From: Haberlea rhodopensis
Lineage: Eukaryota > Streptophyta > Magnoliopsida > Lamiales > Gesneriaceae
DNA length: 64,000 nucleotides
Reading direction: 5' to 3'
Assembly (NCBI GenBank): GCA_907163345.1
Contig: CAJQUN010000035.1
Span: 5,887,973 to 5,951,972, forward strand
Positions 12,487 through 23,465 of the stretch are shown here, one piece after another. The stretch's first letter is position 1. Every line of letters starts with the position of its first letter. The notes under the pieces were generated by a model that worked only from the letters and a program-made list of their open reading frames with translations, had not been told where the DNA came from and did no database searches. Made by a program: the position numbers and the translations under genes.

Positions 12487-14036
12487 TGACCGCTTTATTT
12501 TTAAACAAAAGATTTTTAGATTGTAACGCGATGCTAAATCGCAAGTGCACGGTTGTCAAGTTTTAGTATAGTGGAATTTAAGTAAGGGTTGTCGAATCCA
12601 CAGGGACTAATGTATAAGTACCAAATAAGACTAGCAAAATTATATTTAGCCTACGATTAAAGAAGGTAATTAATTAATGCAAACTTAAACTAAGGAACGA
12701 AAATTAAACAAGAAACAATAAATAAATGGTTCCGGATATGCAAAGGTAATTCGCTCGAGAAATTTATCAAGCTCTTCGTTCAACTGTGTTATCTTTAATG
12801 ATTCATCTGAATAAGCAACTTATCAATCAATTGATTCTAAAGGTGAGAGATTTTCGCTGTTATTCAATACACTCTCTCGAGTTGTAAAGAAACTAATATC
12901 AAACTAGAACAAGTCACTCTCGTGCACCTATTTACTAATGCAATATTGCATAAATCGTCAAAACCTCGTTACTCTAAATCTCTCGATTCAAAGTCCTCAC
13001 GTATGTGATTTCATCTATCGATCTCAACCTTAAACATACTTCATGAATTAATAGAGCGTGCTATAACGTTATCTCTCGATCTCGGTTATAACTCTCAGAG
13101 TCAATCAAAGTTAGCTAGGCTTTGATCGTAACAAGCAATTAATTCATTAACAATGGGAATCAATACACTCAAACACAATTGAATCAATAAATCAAACACA
13201 ATGATACTAAATCTCAATAAAATAAACTAGATTTAATTCAAATCAATTACACAAGATTTTTAATTGTCTCTCGACCTCAAAAACATCAAATGGAACTGAA
13301 AATCAAAGAAATCAAAGTTTAGAAATACGATAAACGGTGGATGAATCCGTGCGTTGCACCGTGATTTCTTCTCTTGCTCCTCCTTGCACTCCGGAATCGA
13401 TTGGCTCAAGCTCGGACGAAGAACGGAGAAGAAGGCTTGCTTCGGGATCTCCTTCGGCGGCTACTAGGGTTTAGGGTTGTAAAAATCCGTCCTTCTCCTC
13501 TCCAAGATCTCCCTTTTATCATATGGAAATCATCCCTAAATAAAGCCACCGAGAATCAATTCAAATTTGGAAGATAAGATTTTCCAGATTTTGCGTATGG
13601 ATCGATCGAGATTCTTGTTCGATCGATCGGTGCACTGTTCACGTCAGCTTTTAAAACTCTCTGCCCGGTTCGATCGATCGAGATTTTCCTTCCGATCGAT
13701 CGAAAATTGTTGCTGAAGTTTCTGCCTGGATCGATCGATCGAGAAATAATCTCGATCGATCGACTCTTTGATCAATTCGCTGCCCAACTTTCTGACTGGC
13801 TCGATCGATCGAGAATAAATCTCGATCGATCGAAGCCTTGAAAAATCCACTTCTTCTTTTCATCTCTTTTTCGCCTCGATTTCGCCTGTTTTCTTCATTT
13901 TAGCTAATTTCTTCCACTTCCGACCTATTTTCCTGAAAGAAACAAATAAACACCAAAAAGCATAATATCATCCAGGAAAAAGTACGAAAAATGGGAAGAA
14001 ATTACAGCTAAAAACACTTAAAATTTAAGCCTATCA
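12487..14036 (-). repeat. Element D 3' LTR
   Basis: 1,550 bp. It holds four pairs of CGATCGATCG palindromes between 13599 and 13832 and the Athila-family block GCAAGTGCACGG near its left end. Only scattered single-base differences separate it from the LTR at 18936. Confidence 0.9.
13599..13832. repeat. Four paired CGATCGATCG palindromes (Athila-like LTR)
   Basis: Palindromes start at 13599 (one base changed), 13620; 13671, 13693; 13732, 13753; 13802, 13823. Members of each pair are offset 21-22 bp with an 11-12 bp AT-rich gap (AGATTTTCCTTC, AGAAATAATCT, AGAATAAATCT). Pairs recur every 61-72 bp, separated by spacers that mostly contain CTGCC or CTGCCTGG. The LTR at 18936 repeats the same arrangement at 20049-20282. 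Confidence 0.95.
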
Positions 14037-15377
14037 ACTCCCCCAAACTTAGACTTGATCGTCCTCGAGCAAGCAATAAGCTCAAAAAGAAGAGTTAAAC
14101 TTAATACTATGCATGAATCATCTTTACAACACACGTAAAAACTCAGAAATCCTACTTACACATTGATAAGTGTCATTCAAAATTCAACAAGAAGCAATTT
14201 CTCCTAAGTTAAACAATACATCGCAACATTGGAACGTGCAGTTGTGCTATTGTCAAACATGAATAATGTACATATCTTTAAGATCAAAATGTGCCACAAA
14301 AGCTCAAAGTCAAGAATACTTTGAATTACTCTACAAATTTACTATCCAGCACTTCCCCACTAATGTAATTATTCCCCAGACTTGGATCAAAAGGTCTTTA
14401 AAAGCTTATAACGTTAGGCCTTTTGGTGTCGGTTCCAAAGAAAAGGTAGGATGAATGCAAAGAAGAGAGTATAATAAAATCAGTTCAACAATTTTTTTCG
14501 CACACTATTGAGCTTCTCTTCAACTTTTCTAGCCTTGGCCACTTTGGGTCTTATTTGAATTTTTCTTTTCAAGGCTTTTCTCTACATCTCATTCTTTTGT
14601 TCATTTTATTTTTCACAATGAACTCATTTACATATAACAATTCCGTGCAAAGAATGAGATTCATTATACTCCCTTAGGGATGGATAAAAATTTCTTTTAG
14701 GCTCAGTCCAAGGTAGGTATAATGAGTTTGCCAAGAATGTCGAATGGGGGTCTAATCATATGCAATGCATATACCATTCTTTTTCAATAAGGCTCAAGAG
14801 GGGACACTAAGGAATGATGAATAAAAGGTAGGCTTGAAAGGCACAAACAGTCCAAAGATTGCCTAAATCATCTCCAAGTTAAGTTCCTAATTATAAAATT
14901 TCGCCTCAAAGTGCTTTCAAATAAATTGTAGAGTTATCTAAGATGCTCAAGACTCATCATAGTTAACACAAATTTTCACTTTAATCAATACATACTTCAC
15001 TCAATCATGACTCAATACGTGCTCAAATTATTCCTCAATTTTGACATATGCTTAACAAAGGATATATACAAACAAGTTAAACATTTTCATGACTCCTATC
15101 TAGATGAGGATTAATTTCATCATGTATTACCTTTGCAAATCTAATTCCTCATTTCTCAAGAATAACTTAATAAAAAAAAATTTGTTGGTAATGCTCAAGG
15201 ACGAATTAGTCACAAAATCGTGCAGTCGTGCAAGTAGAGAAGCAAGACAAGCAGCAGAATGTGCAAAAACAAGATATATACAAATACTCAAAACCCCCCC
15301 AAACTTAATATGTGCATTGCCCTCAATGATCCAGAAAAAATAAATGCAATGGCAAAAACACATACCATGACAACGAT
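14037..15377. other. Element D interior, 3' noncoding part
   Basis: No supported coding region. The sequence next to the LTR (CTCCCCCAAACTTAGACTTG) is the complement of the polypurine tract, and a second C-rich tract sits at 15294-15304. Otherwise AT-rich and featureless. Confidence 0.6.
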
Positions 15378-15379
15378 CG

Positions 15380-16633
15380 TCACTGATCGTCGTCCTCATC
15401 ATGCTCCGGAGGGGGAACTGGGTAGTGATGCTCCTCGCCCTGATATGGCGGAAATGGTGGGTATTCAGAAGGTGGAGGTGCATGCGGCTGATATGGTGCA
15501 AAGTGTGGCTCTGGCGGGAACTGGAAACCTGGGAAGCCCTGGGCCATGGAAGTGTGCCATGCACTCTGGTAGTGCATGAACTCCATCTGACGCTGAGCTA
15601 CCTGCTCATGGTCCATCTGCAATGCTCTCTGCATGCTACGAATGTCCCGCTGCATGCTGTGAATGCTCTGCTGCTCCAGGCGAATATCTTGGAGATCCCT
15701 GTGAAGAGAGTCCAATGTAACACGTGTACGCTCTGCAGCAGAGGATGATGATGCTCCGGCCTGTCTAGTGTCCGAGGGTCGTGGCTCAGCTCTTCGTCGG
15801 CCTGTAGGTGGTGGTGGACCGTCAACAATAATCGGGGTCTTTGGTGGGAGTAGCTCCTCGTCCTCTCCCCATTGCACTCCGCCTCTCTTGCATAACTCCG
15901 TGATGGTAGATGGAAACGGTAGTGCGGAGGTAGGTGGGCTGCTACCGATCTCACGTATGTGATCACTAAGGACATCACCCAAATCCACATCCTGCCCTGT
16001 GAGAATGGCAAAATCCAGGGCCGCTCTGTCCTTCGTCACCTCCGAAGTGTGGGTCGAAGGCATGACCCGTGAGGCGACAAATGAGAACCATGCTTGGGCC
16101 TCTGGTGTCAAATGCTTCTTGAGAACCACCTGTGGCTCTCCCTTGTCGTTCCGCTACCAATCTACTCCCGGCATGCCAATGACTGCGAGTACCTCATCAT
16201 AATTGATCAAACTCATGCGGAAAGATTGGTACGCACAGTTGTGTATGAAAGGCATCCGATAAATATTATTGATTGAGGCTCGATCTACCAACACATCCTT
16301 CCCTCGAACATAAACAATTACTTGGTGCCCTGGTGGAATAACTCGAAGATTTGTGTAAAATTCCCTCACTAGTGGAACCACAACATCAATAGGTGTCTGA
16401 ACAAATTGATACCATCCTCGTCGCCGTGCTGTCCTAATGACCGGACACTCAATTGTTTTCATGCTCATGCCCCTTTCCCGACTAAGGGGTTTCTTATGAT
16501 AAGTGGGATATAACTCAGCAACTGTGGCATTGCCAAACTTCTGTTCGTCATGCTCTTGCTCAGAAGTCGTGGCCTCCGCCTGCTTTTGCTTTTGTGAAGC
16601 CTCTGCCTGTTTTGACCTCTTTCTCGGAGCCAT
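15380..16633 (-). pseudogene. Accessory ORF of element D (plant-transposon-protein-like, unknown function)
   Basis: ATG at 16633 opens a basic N-terminus (MAPRKRSKQAEASQKQKQAE). A domain with ELYPTYHKKPLSRERGM, TPIDVVVPLVREFYTNLR and FIHNCAYQSFR resembles the putative plant transposon protein family annotated in many Athila-like elements (family name from memory). A TAG at 16154-16156 cuts the frame, which then continues from GEPQVVLKKHLTPEAQAWFS to 15380. The C-terminal part has a Gln-rich coiled-coil-like helix (SMQRDIRSMQRALQMDHEQV) and a Pro-rich acidic tail. It sits between gag and the 3' LTR where pol would be expected. Biochemical role unknown. Confidence 0.65.
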
Positions 16634-17466
16634 TGTCTTGCTAATTTATTCTCAAATATCTCACTTAATTGCAACTAAACACCACCCCACAACTACTGCA
16701 AAGCCAACACCCCTCAACACAACAATAATTCCCCCAAACTTTGATCCTTCTTTACCCAATTCAACTCACCAATGTAATTGCATCAAAAGAGAAAAAGATT
16801 CTAAATTTGAAAACAATTACCACTAAAAAAATCGGATCTTTGAAGAATTTGACATTTGGCGTGGAATTCTCTTTTGGATGCACTTCTACCCAATTTGGCT
16901 TGTAATTCTTCAAATCTGCAATTGAAATCTCATCAGAACAATTATTACTTCAAAGATTTGAAACAAATTGGACATTTGATGGAATATGGATGAGAGAAGA
17001 TGAAGAATTTTTGAGAGGCGATTTGGGGCTGTGTTGGAGAGGAGAGAAATGATTTTGATTCTGTGCAGAAGCTCTTCGGTGCCCTATTTTGTTTTCAAAA
17101 TTTTCTCTGGCTCGATCGATCGAGAATAATTCTCGATCGATCGAGCGAGGCAGTACTCAAATCGTATTTTAAAAGTTCCGGGCGATCGATCGAGAATTTG
17201 TCTCGATCGATCGCCAGCACCAGAGACAAAAATTTGCATTTTTCTCAAAAAAATTTCTCTCGGGTTGCCTCGCCCATAACCTTATTACTCTTGTTTTTAC
17301 ACCTGCAATAAAATTTCACAAACTCATTCACAGAAAAACTAAAAACAAATTTAGAAACAAATCAAACTAAAACAAGGAATTAAAACAAAAACTCGAGGAA
17401 TGAAAAAGAAAGTTCTTAAATTATAGTCCCAAGCTGGACTGTCACCTCCTCGTCTGTTAACTTGAT
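16634..17466. other. Spacer between gag and accessory ORF of element D, with two palindrome pairs
   Basis: No coding region. Two further palindrome pairs of the LTR type lie at 17113/17134 and 17183/17204, each offset 21 bp with AGAATAATTCT or AGAATTTGTCT in the gap. Confidence 0.7.
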
Positions 17467-18655
17467 TGCTACTTCGGATTCTTCACAGAATCACTTGGGA
17501 GCGTACCTTGCGTCCTTCCCGAAATCAACGTAGGCAACTGCCCTATTTGCACTTCCAAATTCTTAATCGATGCATCTTGATTCTGCATACTCACCTCAGT
17601 CGACGAAATCAGCTTGGCCATCAGTTCCTCCATACTCGGTTTTTGTGTGAACCCCGCCTGTGGTTGTGGGTTCAGCACATTCTCCTGGTTCGACCATCTC
17701 AGATTTGGGTGGTTCCTCCACCCCGGATTGTAGGAGTTTGAATACGGATTGTTCTGCTGCCTGTTACCCACAAAATTCACAGCTTCAATAGATTGATTAA
17801 ATTGGTTACCTGCCTGGCACTCGATGCTCGGATGACCGCCTCCACACAAGTCATAGAAGATAGCTTGAGCTTGCATCGCTGCTGCTCCCATGCTGTCTAT
17901 CTTCCGGTTCATAGCTTCCAACTGAGCCGAAAGAGCAGTAATCTCATCCACTTGATGGACTCCTATTGGTTTCAATGGTGTGTTCCTCTCTGACTGCCAT
18001 TGATAGCTATTGGACGCCATTTCCTCCAATAGGTCATACAGCTTCTTCCGGTGTCTTCCTCATAATCGATCCCCCAGATGCTGCATCTATCATCGAACGG
18101 TTAGCAGAAAACAAACCATTATAGAAAGTTTGTACCTGCAGCCATATGGGTAGACCATGGTGTGGGCATCTCCTTAACAATTCTTTAAAACGATCCCACG
18201 CTTCATATAACGTCTCAGGGTCGAACTGCCCAAATGTAGTGATATCGTTCCGCATCTTTGCTGTTTTGGAAGGGGGAAAGTACTTCGATAAAAATGCTTT
18301 TGTCATCCCTTCCCATGTTGTTATTGAACCTGCAGGTAGTGAATTCAACCATGATTTAGCATTGTCTCGTAATGAAAAAAGGAAAGAGCCTTAACCTGAT
18401 GGCGTCGTCGGAGACGCCATTATGTTTAAACGTGTCACAAATCTCCAAAAAGTTGGAGATGTGATTGTTCGGATCGTCCGTGGCAGCTCCCCCAAACATT
18501 ACAGAGTGCTGTATCATTTGGATAATCGCCGGCTTGATCTCAAAGTTGTTTGCTTGAATCGTCAGCCTTGTAATACTGGATAAAGATCCATGAAATGCCG
18601 GCTGTGCAAAGTCCATCATTGATCTTGGGTTCTGTGCTTCATTATTGTCATCCAT
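17467..18655 (-). pseudogene. Element D gag (Athila-like) with frameshift
   Basis: ATG at 18655 opens a Retrotrans_gag-type domain (NHISNFLEICDTFKHNGVSD, then WLNSLPAGSITTWEGMTKAF-type and WDRFKELLRRCPHHGLP motifs). One extra base in a T-run (plus-strand A-run near 18378-18383) breaks the frame inside LFPFSLRD, giving segments 18655-18356 and 18348-18034. A further break near 18030 leads to a third segment, 18029-17469, rich in Asn/Gln, with CGGGHPSIEC resembling a degenerate zinc knuckle (CX2GGGHX4C). It is Athila-like by sequence and by the adjacent PBS. It would form particles if helped by an intact copy. Confidence 0.75.
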
Positions 18656-18910
18656 CGCTCGAGCTTCTCGTAATCTTCTTAGTAGAGTTCTCTCTATTTC
18701 CGGATCAAATGGCTCGAGAATGGGCTCCTCTCTTCAGAGCATGCACTAGACAATTGCTTCCTGTACTGAAACAGACAAAAGGAGACAACAATGACAAAAA
18801 CAAAATTATTAACAAAGATCAACAGAAGAAAGAAAAACAAAAACAAAAGCGCAATAATAAAAATTGGCTAAATTACAATTAACTAATCTCGTATGATATT
18901 ATACAGATTA
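18656..18910. other. 5' leader of element D
   Basis: Short AT-rich leader between PBS and gag start, with no gene. Confidence 0.6.
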
Positions 18911-18929
18911 GTCCCCGGCAACGGCGCCA
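18911..18929 (-). promoter_or_regulatory. Primer-binding site of element D
   Basis: On the minus strand it reads TGGCGCCGTTGCCGGGGAC, the PBS characteristic of Athila/Tat Ty3-gypsy elements, a few bases inside the right LTR. This fixes element orientation and lineage. Confidence 0.9.
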
Positions 18930-18935
18930 AAAACT

Positions 18936-20486
18936 TGACCGCTTTATTTTTAAACAAAAGATTTTTAGATTGTAACGCGATGCTAAACCTCAAGTGCACG
19001 GTTGTCAAGTTTTAGTATAGTGGAATTTAAGTAAGGGTTGTCGAATCCACATGGACTAATGTATAAGTACCAAATAAGACTAGCAAAATTATATTTAGCC
19101 TACGATTAAAGAAGGTGATTAACTAATGCAAACTTAAACTAAGGAACGAAAATTAAACAAGAAACAATAAAATGAATGGTTCCGGATATGCAAAGGTAAT
19201 TCGCTCGAGAAATTTATCAAGCTCTTCGTTCAACTGTGTTATCTTTAATGATTCATCTGAATAAGCAACTTATCAATCAATTGATTCTAAAGGTGAGAGA
19301 TTTTTGCTGTTATTCAATACACTCTCTCAAGTTGTAAAGAAACTAATATCAAACTAGAACAAGTCACTCTCTGGCACCTATTTACTAATTCAATATTGCA
19401 TAAATCGTCAAAACCTCGTTACTCTAAATCTCTCGATTCAAAGTCCTCACGTATGTGATTTCATCTCTCGATCTCAATCTCAAACATACTTCATGAATTA
19501 ATAGAGCGTGCTATAACGTTATCTCTCGATCTCGGTTATAACTCTCAGAGTCAATCAAAGTTAGCTAGGCTTTGATCGTAACAATCAATTAATTCATGAA
19601 CAATAGGAATCAATACACGCAAACACAATTGAATCAATAAATCAAACACAATGATACTAAATCTCAATAAAATAAACTAGATTTAATTCAAATCAATTAC
19701 ACAAGACGTTTAATTGTCTCTCGACCTCAAAAACATCAAATGGAACTGAAAATCAAAGAAATCAAAGTTTAGAAATACGATAAATGGCGGATGAATCCGT
19801 GCGTTGCACCGTGATTTCTTCTCTTGCTCCTCCTTGCACTCCGGAATCGGTTGGCTCAAGCTCGGACGAAGAACGGAGAAGAAGGCTTGCTTCGGGATCT
19901 CCTTCGGCGGCTACTAGGGTTTAGGGTTGTAAAAATCCGTCATTCTCCTCTCCAAGATCTCCCTTTTATCATATGGAAATCATCCCTAAATAAAGCCACC
20001 GAGAATCAATTCAAATTTGGAAGATAAGATTTTCCAGATTTTGCGTATCGATCGATCGAGATTCCTGTTCGATCGATCGGTGCACTGTTCACGTCAGCTT
20101 TTAAAACCCTCTGCCCGATTCGATCGATCGAGATTTTCCTTCCGATCGATCGAAAATTGTTGCTGAAGTTTCTGCCTGGATCGATCGATCGAGAAATAAT
20201 CTCGATCGATCGACTCTTTGATCAATTCACTGCTCAACTTTCTGCCTGGCTCGATCGATCGAGAATAAATCTCGATCGATCGAAGCCTTGAAAAATCAAT
20301 TTCTTCTTTTCATCTCTTTTTCGCCTCGATTTCGCCCGTTTTCTTCATTTTAGCTCATTTCTTCCACTTCCGACCTATTTTCCTGAAACAAACAAATAAA
20401 CACCAAAAAGCATAATATCATCCAGGAAAAAGTACGAAAAATGGGAAGAAATTACAGCTAAAAACACTTAAAATCTAAGCCTATCA
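18936..20486 (-). repeat. Element D 5' LTR
   Basis: 1,551 bp, nearly identical to 12487-14036. It carries palindrome pairs starting at 20049/20070, 20121/20143, 20182/20203 and 20252/20273; here the first palindrome, altered in the other LTR, is intact. Confidence 0.9.
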
Positions 20487-21737
20487 GTTTTCTCGAATGA
20501 TTCAGCTAAAATTCTATATTCATTAGCCATGTCTTGCAGTGCGGACATAAGATCTTCGCGTGTGAATTCATTTGAGTCAAGATCGAATACCTCTTCTGCT
20601 TGACTAGTTTCTTCGTCTGCCATTAGACATTGAATATCCTCTTCGCTTTCGCTGGATGAATATTCGGAGCTTTCTGAATCTGAGTCAGTCTGAGCCCACT
20701 TGCTGTTTCCTTCCTCTGCTACTAGGACCTTTTGGGACTTCCCATGATGATTTTTACGATCTTTGTAGTGCTTCTTTTTCTTGTCATCACGGTGCTTTTC
20801 TTTTCGTTCTTCTTTCTTCGGTCTGGTGCAATCTGCAATAAATTGTCCGGTCTTACCACAATTGTAGCAAGCCTGATCATTAACAGCATCGTATTTTCTC
20901 GATTTATAGTGATGAGAAGGTTTAAAATTCCTTTTATTCTTAGACATGGATTTACCAAATTTCTTGATAAATAATGACATAGCATCATTACTTATCTGTT
21001 CGATAGATCGATCTGTTGAGGGGGTGGTCTGGTCTGGAATGGCTGCCAGTACTTTGTTGGTTGAGAGATGAATGACTTTGTTTCACTTCTGGTGATCAGT
21101 TCAAACTCATATGTCTTAAGATCTGCGAACAGATCATGAAGTTCAACTTTGTTCAGATCTTTAGACTCCCTCATTGCAATGGTCTTTACATCCCATTCCT
21201 TTGGCAAAGCTCTCATTACTTTCAGAGCAATCTCTCTGTTAGAGTATTCCTTGCCCAGACCATTTAGTTCATTGATAATACCAGTAACTCTTTCATCAAA
21301 CTCGTTTAGAGTTTCTCCAACCTTCATTTTTATGCTCTCAAGTCTTTGTAGAGCAACAATCAGATTGTTTTCCTTAGTCTGGTCGTTCCCTTCACATAGC
21401 TGTGCTATCTTCTCCCAGATTTCTTTAGCAGTGAGCACATTTTGATTTTACTGAACATATTCTTGTCCAATGTCTTGAACAAGATGTCTTTGGCAACGTT
21501 GTCTAGATTTTCTTTCTTTCTTTCTTCATTCGTCCAGAGGGATATGTCCTTCTCGACTATTTGGGGTTCACCGCCGGTAATGGAGGCTGTTGTATTGACT
21601 TTTAGAATTTTCATTGGTCCATCAGTGATGACGAACCACATATCGTCATCCTGTGTTGCCAGATGAGCTTGCATTCTGATTCTCCAATCATCATAGTCTT
21701 CCTTTGAGAACATGAGAATCTTGTTGAATGATGCCAT
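20487..21737 (-). pseudogene. Copia C gag, N-terminal part
   Basis: ATG 21737 starts MASFNKILMFSKEDYDDW, the usual start of this UBN2-type gag, followed by RMQAHLATQDDDMWFVITDG. Frame breaks occur near 21410 (resuming LTAKEIWEKIAQLCEG) and near 20990. The zinc knuckle reads CYNCGKTGQFIADC: the histidine of CX2CX4HX4C is replaced by Q. An acidic Ser-rich region and EFTREDLMSALQDMANEYRI follow up to the insertion of element D at 20486. Confidence 0.8.
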
Positions 21738-21770
21738 CAGCTCAAGTATCTTTGATGATTAAGACAACCC

Positions 21771-21782
21771 GCTCTGATACCA
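21771..21782 (-). promoter_or_regulatory. Primer-binding site of Copia C
   Basis: The plus strand reads GCTCTGATACCA, complement of TGGTATCAGAGC, the PBS for initiator tRNA-Met. It lies two bases from the 5' LTR. Confidence 0.9.
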
Positions 21783-21784
21783 CT

Positions 21785-22878
21785 TGCTAGGATCGGTCCG
21801 GAGTGTTTAGAGGGGGGGTGAATGAACACTCCTATTAAAAATAATCCTTTGTGATTTCTCTCGGGTTAGTGAAAGAAATCTGTTTCTTAATCAACTTTTC
21901 TGCAGAACAGACCACTGAATATTTTAGTGCGGAACAGTCTGTTCTTAGACTAGTAAGAGCGGCTCGATGGCTTGAAGAGTATAACGAGTGCAGAAAGATA
22001 AAAGACAGAATATGTTTCTGGAAGTTTGAAGGTGGTGTAATCCTTCTACGTCTCCGCTTCTTCCAATTAAGGAAGGATTCCACTAGAAGACTTTGATTTA
22101 TGCAATCCTGCTGTACAAACCCGATTCAGCTGAATTTACCTCACTACCAGACTGAAACTCCTAGTCTCTCGATCTGTTCAGATACACACTGTCTGACAGT
22201 TACAATTGATTCTCACTTCTCTATCTTAGTAAAGAATACAAAAGATAGACTAATTTTGTCTATGCACACAATGATCCTGAGATGATCAAATATTACAATA
22301 TACTTGTGCTTATGAAAACTTTCGGCTCGAGAATGTCTGAGCTTGTAAGCTTGTGCTGTTTTTGCTTTCTTTTTCGTTTCTCGATTTTTCTCAGACTCCT
22401 TTGAACTCTTTAGTTGCCTCCTTATATAGTTGCATGTACCAACGATATTATTTCCCTTTATGTGCAACTCTTGACTCTGCTCAAACTCTGCTTACAGTAT
22501 TATTCTTTTGGGCACTTGCCATTCTGGTTCATGCTTTCGGCGACTGTCAGTGAAGCTCTTCTTTGTCTTCTTACCTTTTACGGTAATCTTCAGTCCTTGG
22601 CCTTTTTCAGCATTAATTGCAACATTAAATGCTTCAATAAATAGCCGTTAATGATTCGAACTGAAGAGCAAAGCTTATTCAACCTTGTCTGCTCTGATCT
22701 GATTATTGTGAAGATCGATCTGAAACTTTGATCTGGTCAGGCTAATGTTCATCGATCCGTTCTGATTTTAGCGATAGACCATATCAGCTTGATCTGTTTT
22801 GAACAATCGATCTGGTCAGACTGATTTCCATCGATCCGTTCTGATTTGTTTTGTCATCTTTAAAATCCGGAACTAACA
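21785..22878 (-). repeat. 5' LTR of Copia C
   Basis: 1,094 bp, TGCTAG...CTAACA (first T of the inverted terminal repeat mutated to C). It is bounded by the PBS on one side and TSD CAATC on the other. No genes inside. Confidence 0.9.
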
Positions 22879-22883
22879 CAATC

Positions 22884-23465
22884 ATTCACAAAATTCCTAT
22901 CTAATAGGTCATAGGGCTATAACCATGCACCATGCTCAAACAATACATAAAACATACTAGGACATCATAACAATTAATTAATTAAATTCAAACATTTTAA
23001 ATTTAATTCTATGTCCAAAAACTGTAATAAAATTTTGAAAAGAAAAAAAACTTATTTCACGCTCGGGTCGGACACCGCCCAGCCATGGTCGGGCGCCCAC
23101 CCAGCCAAGGTCGGTCGCCCTCCCAGCATGGGCGGTCCCCCGCCCAGCCTTGGGGGTCGCCCTCCTGGCCTTGGGCGGTCGCCCGCCCATGCGTTGGCAT
23201 GTTCGCCTGCCTTGCGATCTCCGTCCGCCCGACTTTCGAGCTACGGTCGCCTGCCTTGCTTGCTACGTTCGCCCGACTATCGAGCTACATTCGCCCGCCT
23301 TGTTAGAGTCAGTCGCGTGCACACATATATATCTTATACATAATTAATATATCATATATATTTTACGATTCTTTCCACACACATATCTCATATGTTGATT
23401 ATAACATATCTAATATGATATTACAACTTCGATTAGCATGTAACAATAACTCATAATCTGATAAA
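22884..23465 (-). other. Leader of Copia A, distal part, with GC-rich tandem repeat
   Basis: Lies between the TSDs of Copia C and solo LTR X1. AT-rich except for the GC-rich repeat at about 23066-23303. No protein gene is supported; the proline-rich frames here follow from the repeat. Confidence 0.5.
23066..23303. repeat. GC-rich degenerate tandem repeat, about 22-bp unit
   Basis: First block: units like CGGTCGCCCTCCCAGCATGG and CGGTCCCCCGCCCAGCCTTG in succession. Second block: units like ACGTTCGCCCGACTATCGAG and ACATTCGCCCGCC. Period about 21-22 bp by eye. It is flanked on both sides by strongly AT-rich DNA. Confidence 0.75.

Larger units (their letters stand above)
12487..20486 (-). mobile_element. 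Element D: non-autonomous Athila-like Ty3/gypsy retrotransposon
   Basis: Two nearly identical LTRs (12487-14036 and 18936-20486, both TGACCGC...CTATCA on the plus strand) flank a 4.9-kb interior. The TSD is GTTTT on both sides (12482-12486, 20487-20491). The PBS beside the right LTR is the one typical of Athila/Tat elements, and a G-rich polypurine tract (complement of CTCCCCCAAACTT, from 14038) abuts the left LTR, so the element reads on the minus strand. The interior carries a broken gag and an accessory ORF but no protease, RT, RNase H or integrase, so it would depend on a helper element. The near identity of the LTRs makes it one of the youngest insertions here. Confidence 0.9.
4031..22878 (-). 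mobile_element. Copia C: SIRE-like Ty1/copia element with an accessory 3' ORF, hosting two further insertions
   Basis: The outer ends are TGTTAGGATCGG (4031) and CTAACA (22878). The perfect 5-bp TSD CAATC lies at 4026-4030 and 22879-22883. On the minus strand: 5' LTR (22878-21785), PBS complementary to initiator tRNA-Met (21771-21782), gag, protease, integrase, RT, RNase H, accessory ORF, then a shortened 3' LTR. Gag is split by Athila-like D and the RT N-terminus by an Athila-type LTR. An extra ORF between RNase H and the 3' LTR is the position used by env-like ORFs in SIRE elements. Placement in the SIRE lineage is inference. Several stops and frameshifts show it is inactive. Confidence 0.85.

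Noticed and set aside
13644..13863. Frames encoding repeated SIDR/RSI peptides
   Set aside because: The peptide repeat is the translation of the CGATCGATCG palindromes in an LTR, with no start context or homologue.
15127..15564. Additional minus and plus frames overlapping the end of the accessory ORF of D
   Set aside because: They are alternative frames of the Pro/Gln-rich C-terminus and of noncoding DNA, with no domain.
23011..23343. Proline-rich plus-strand frames
   Set aside because: They follow from the GC-rich 22-bp tandem repeat; three overlapping frames are open for the same compositional reason.
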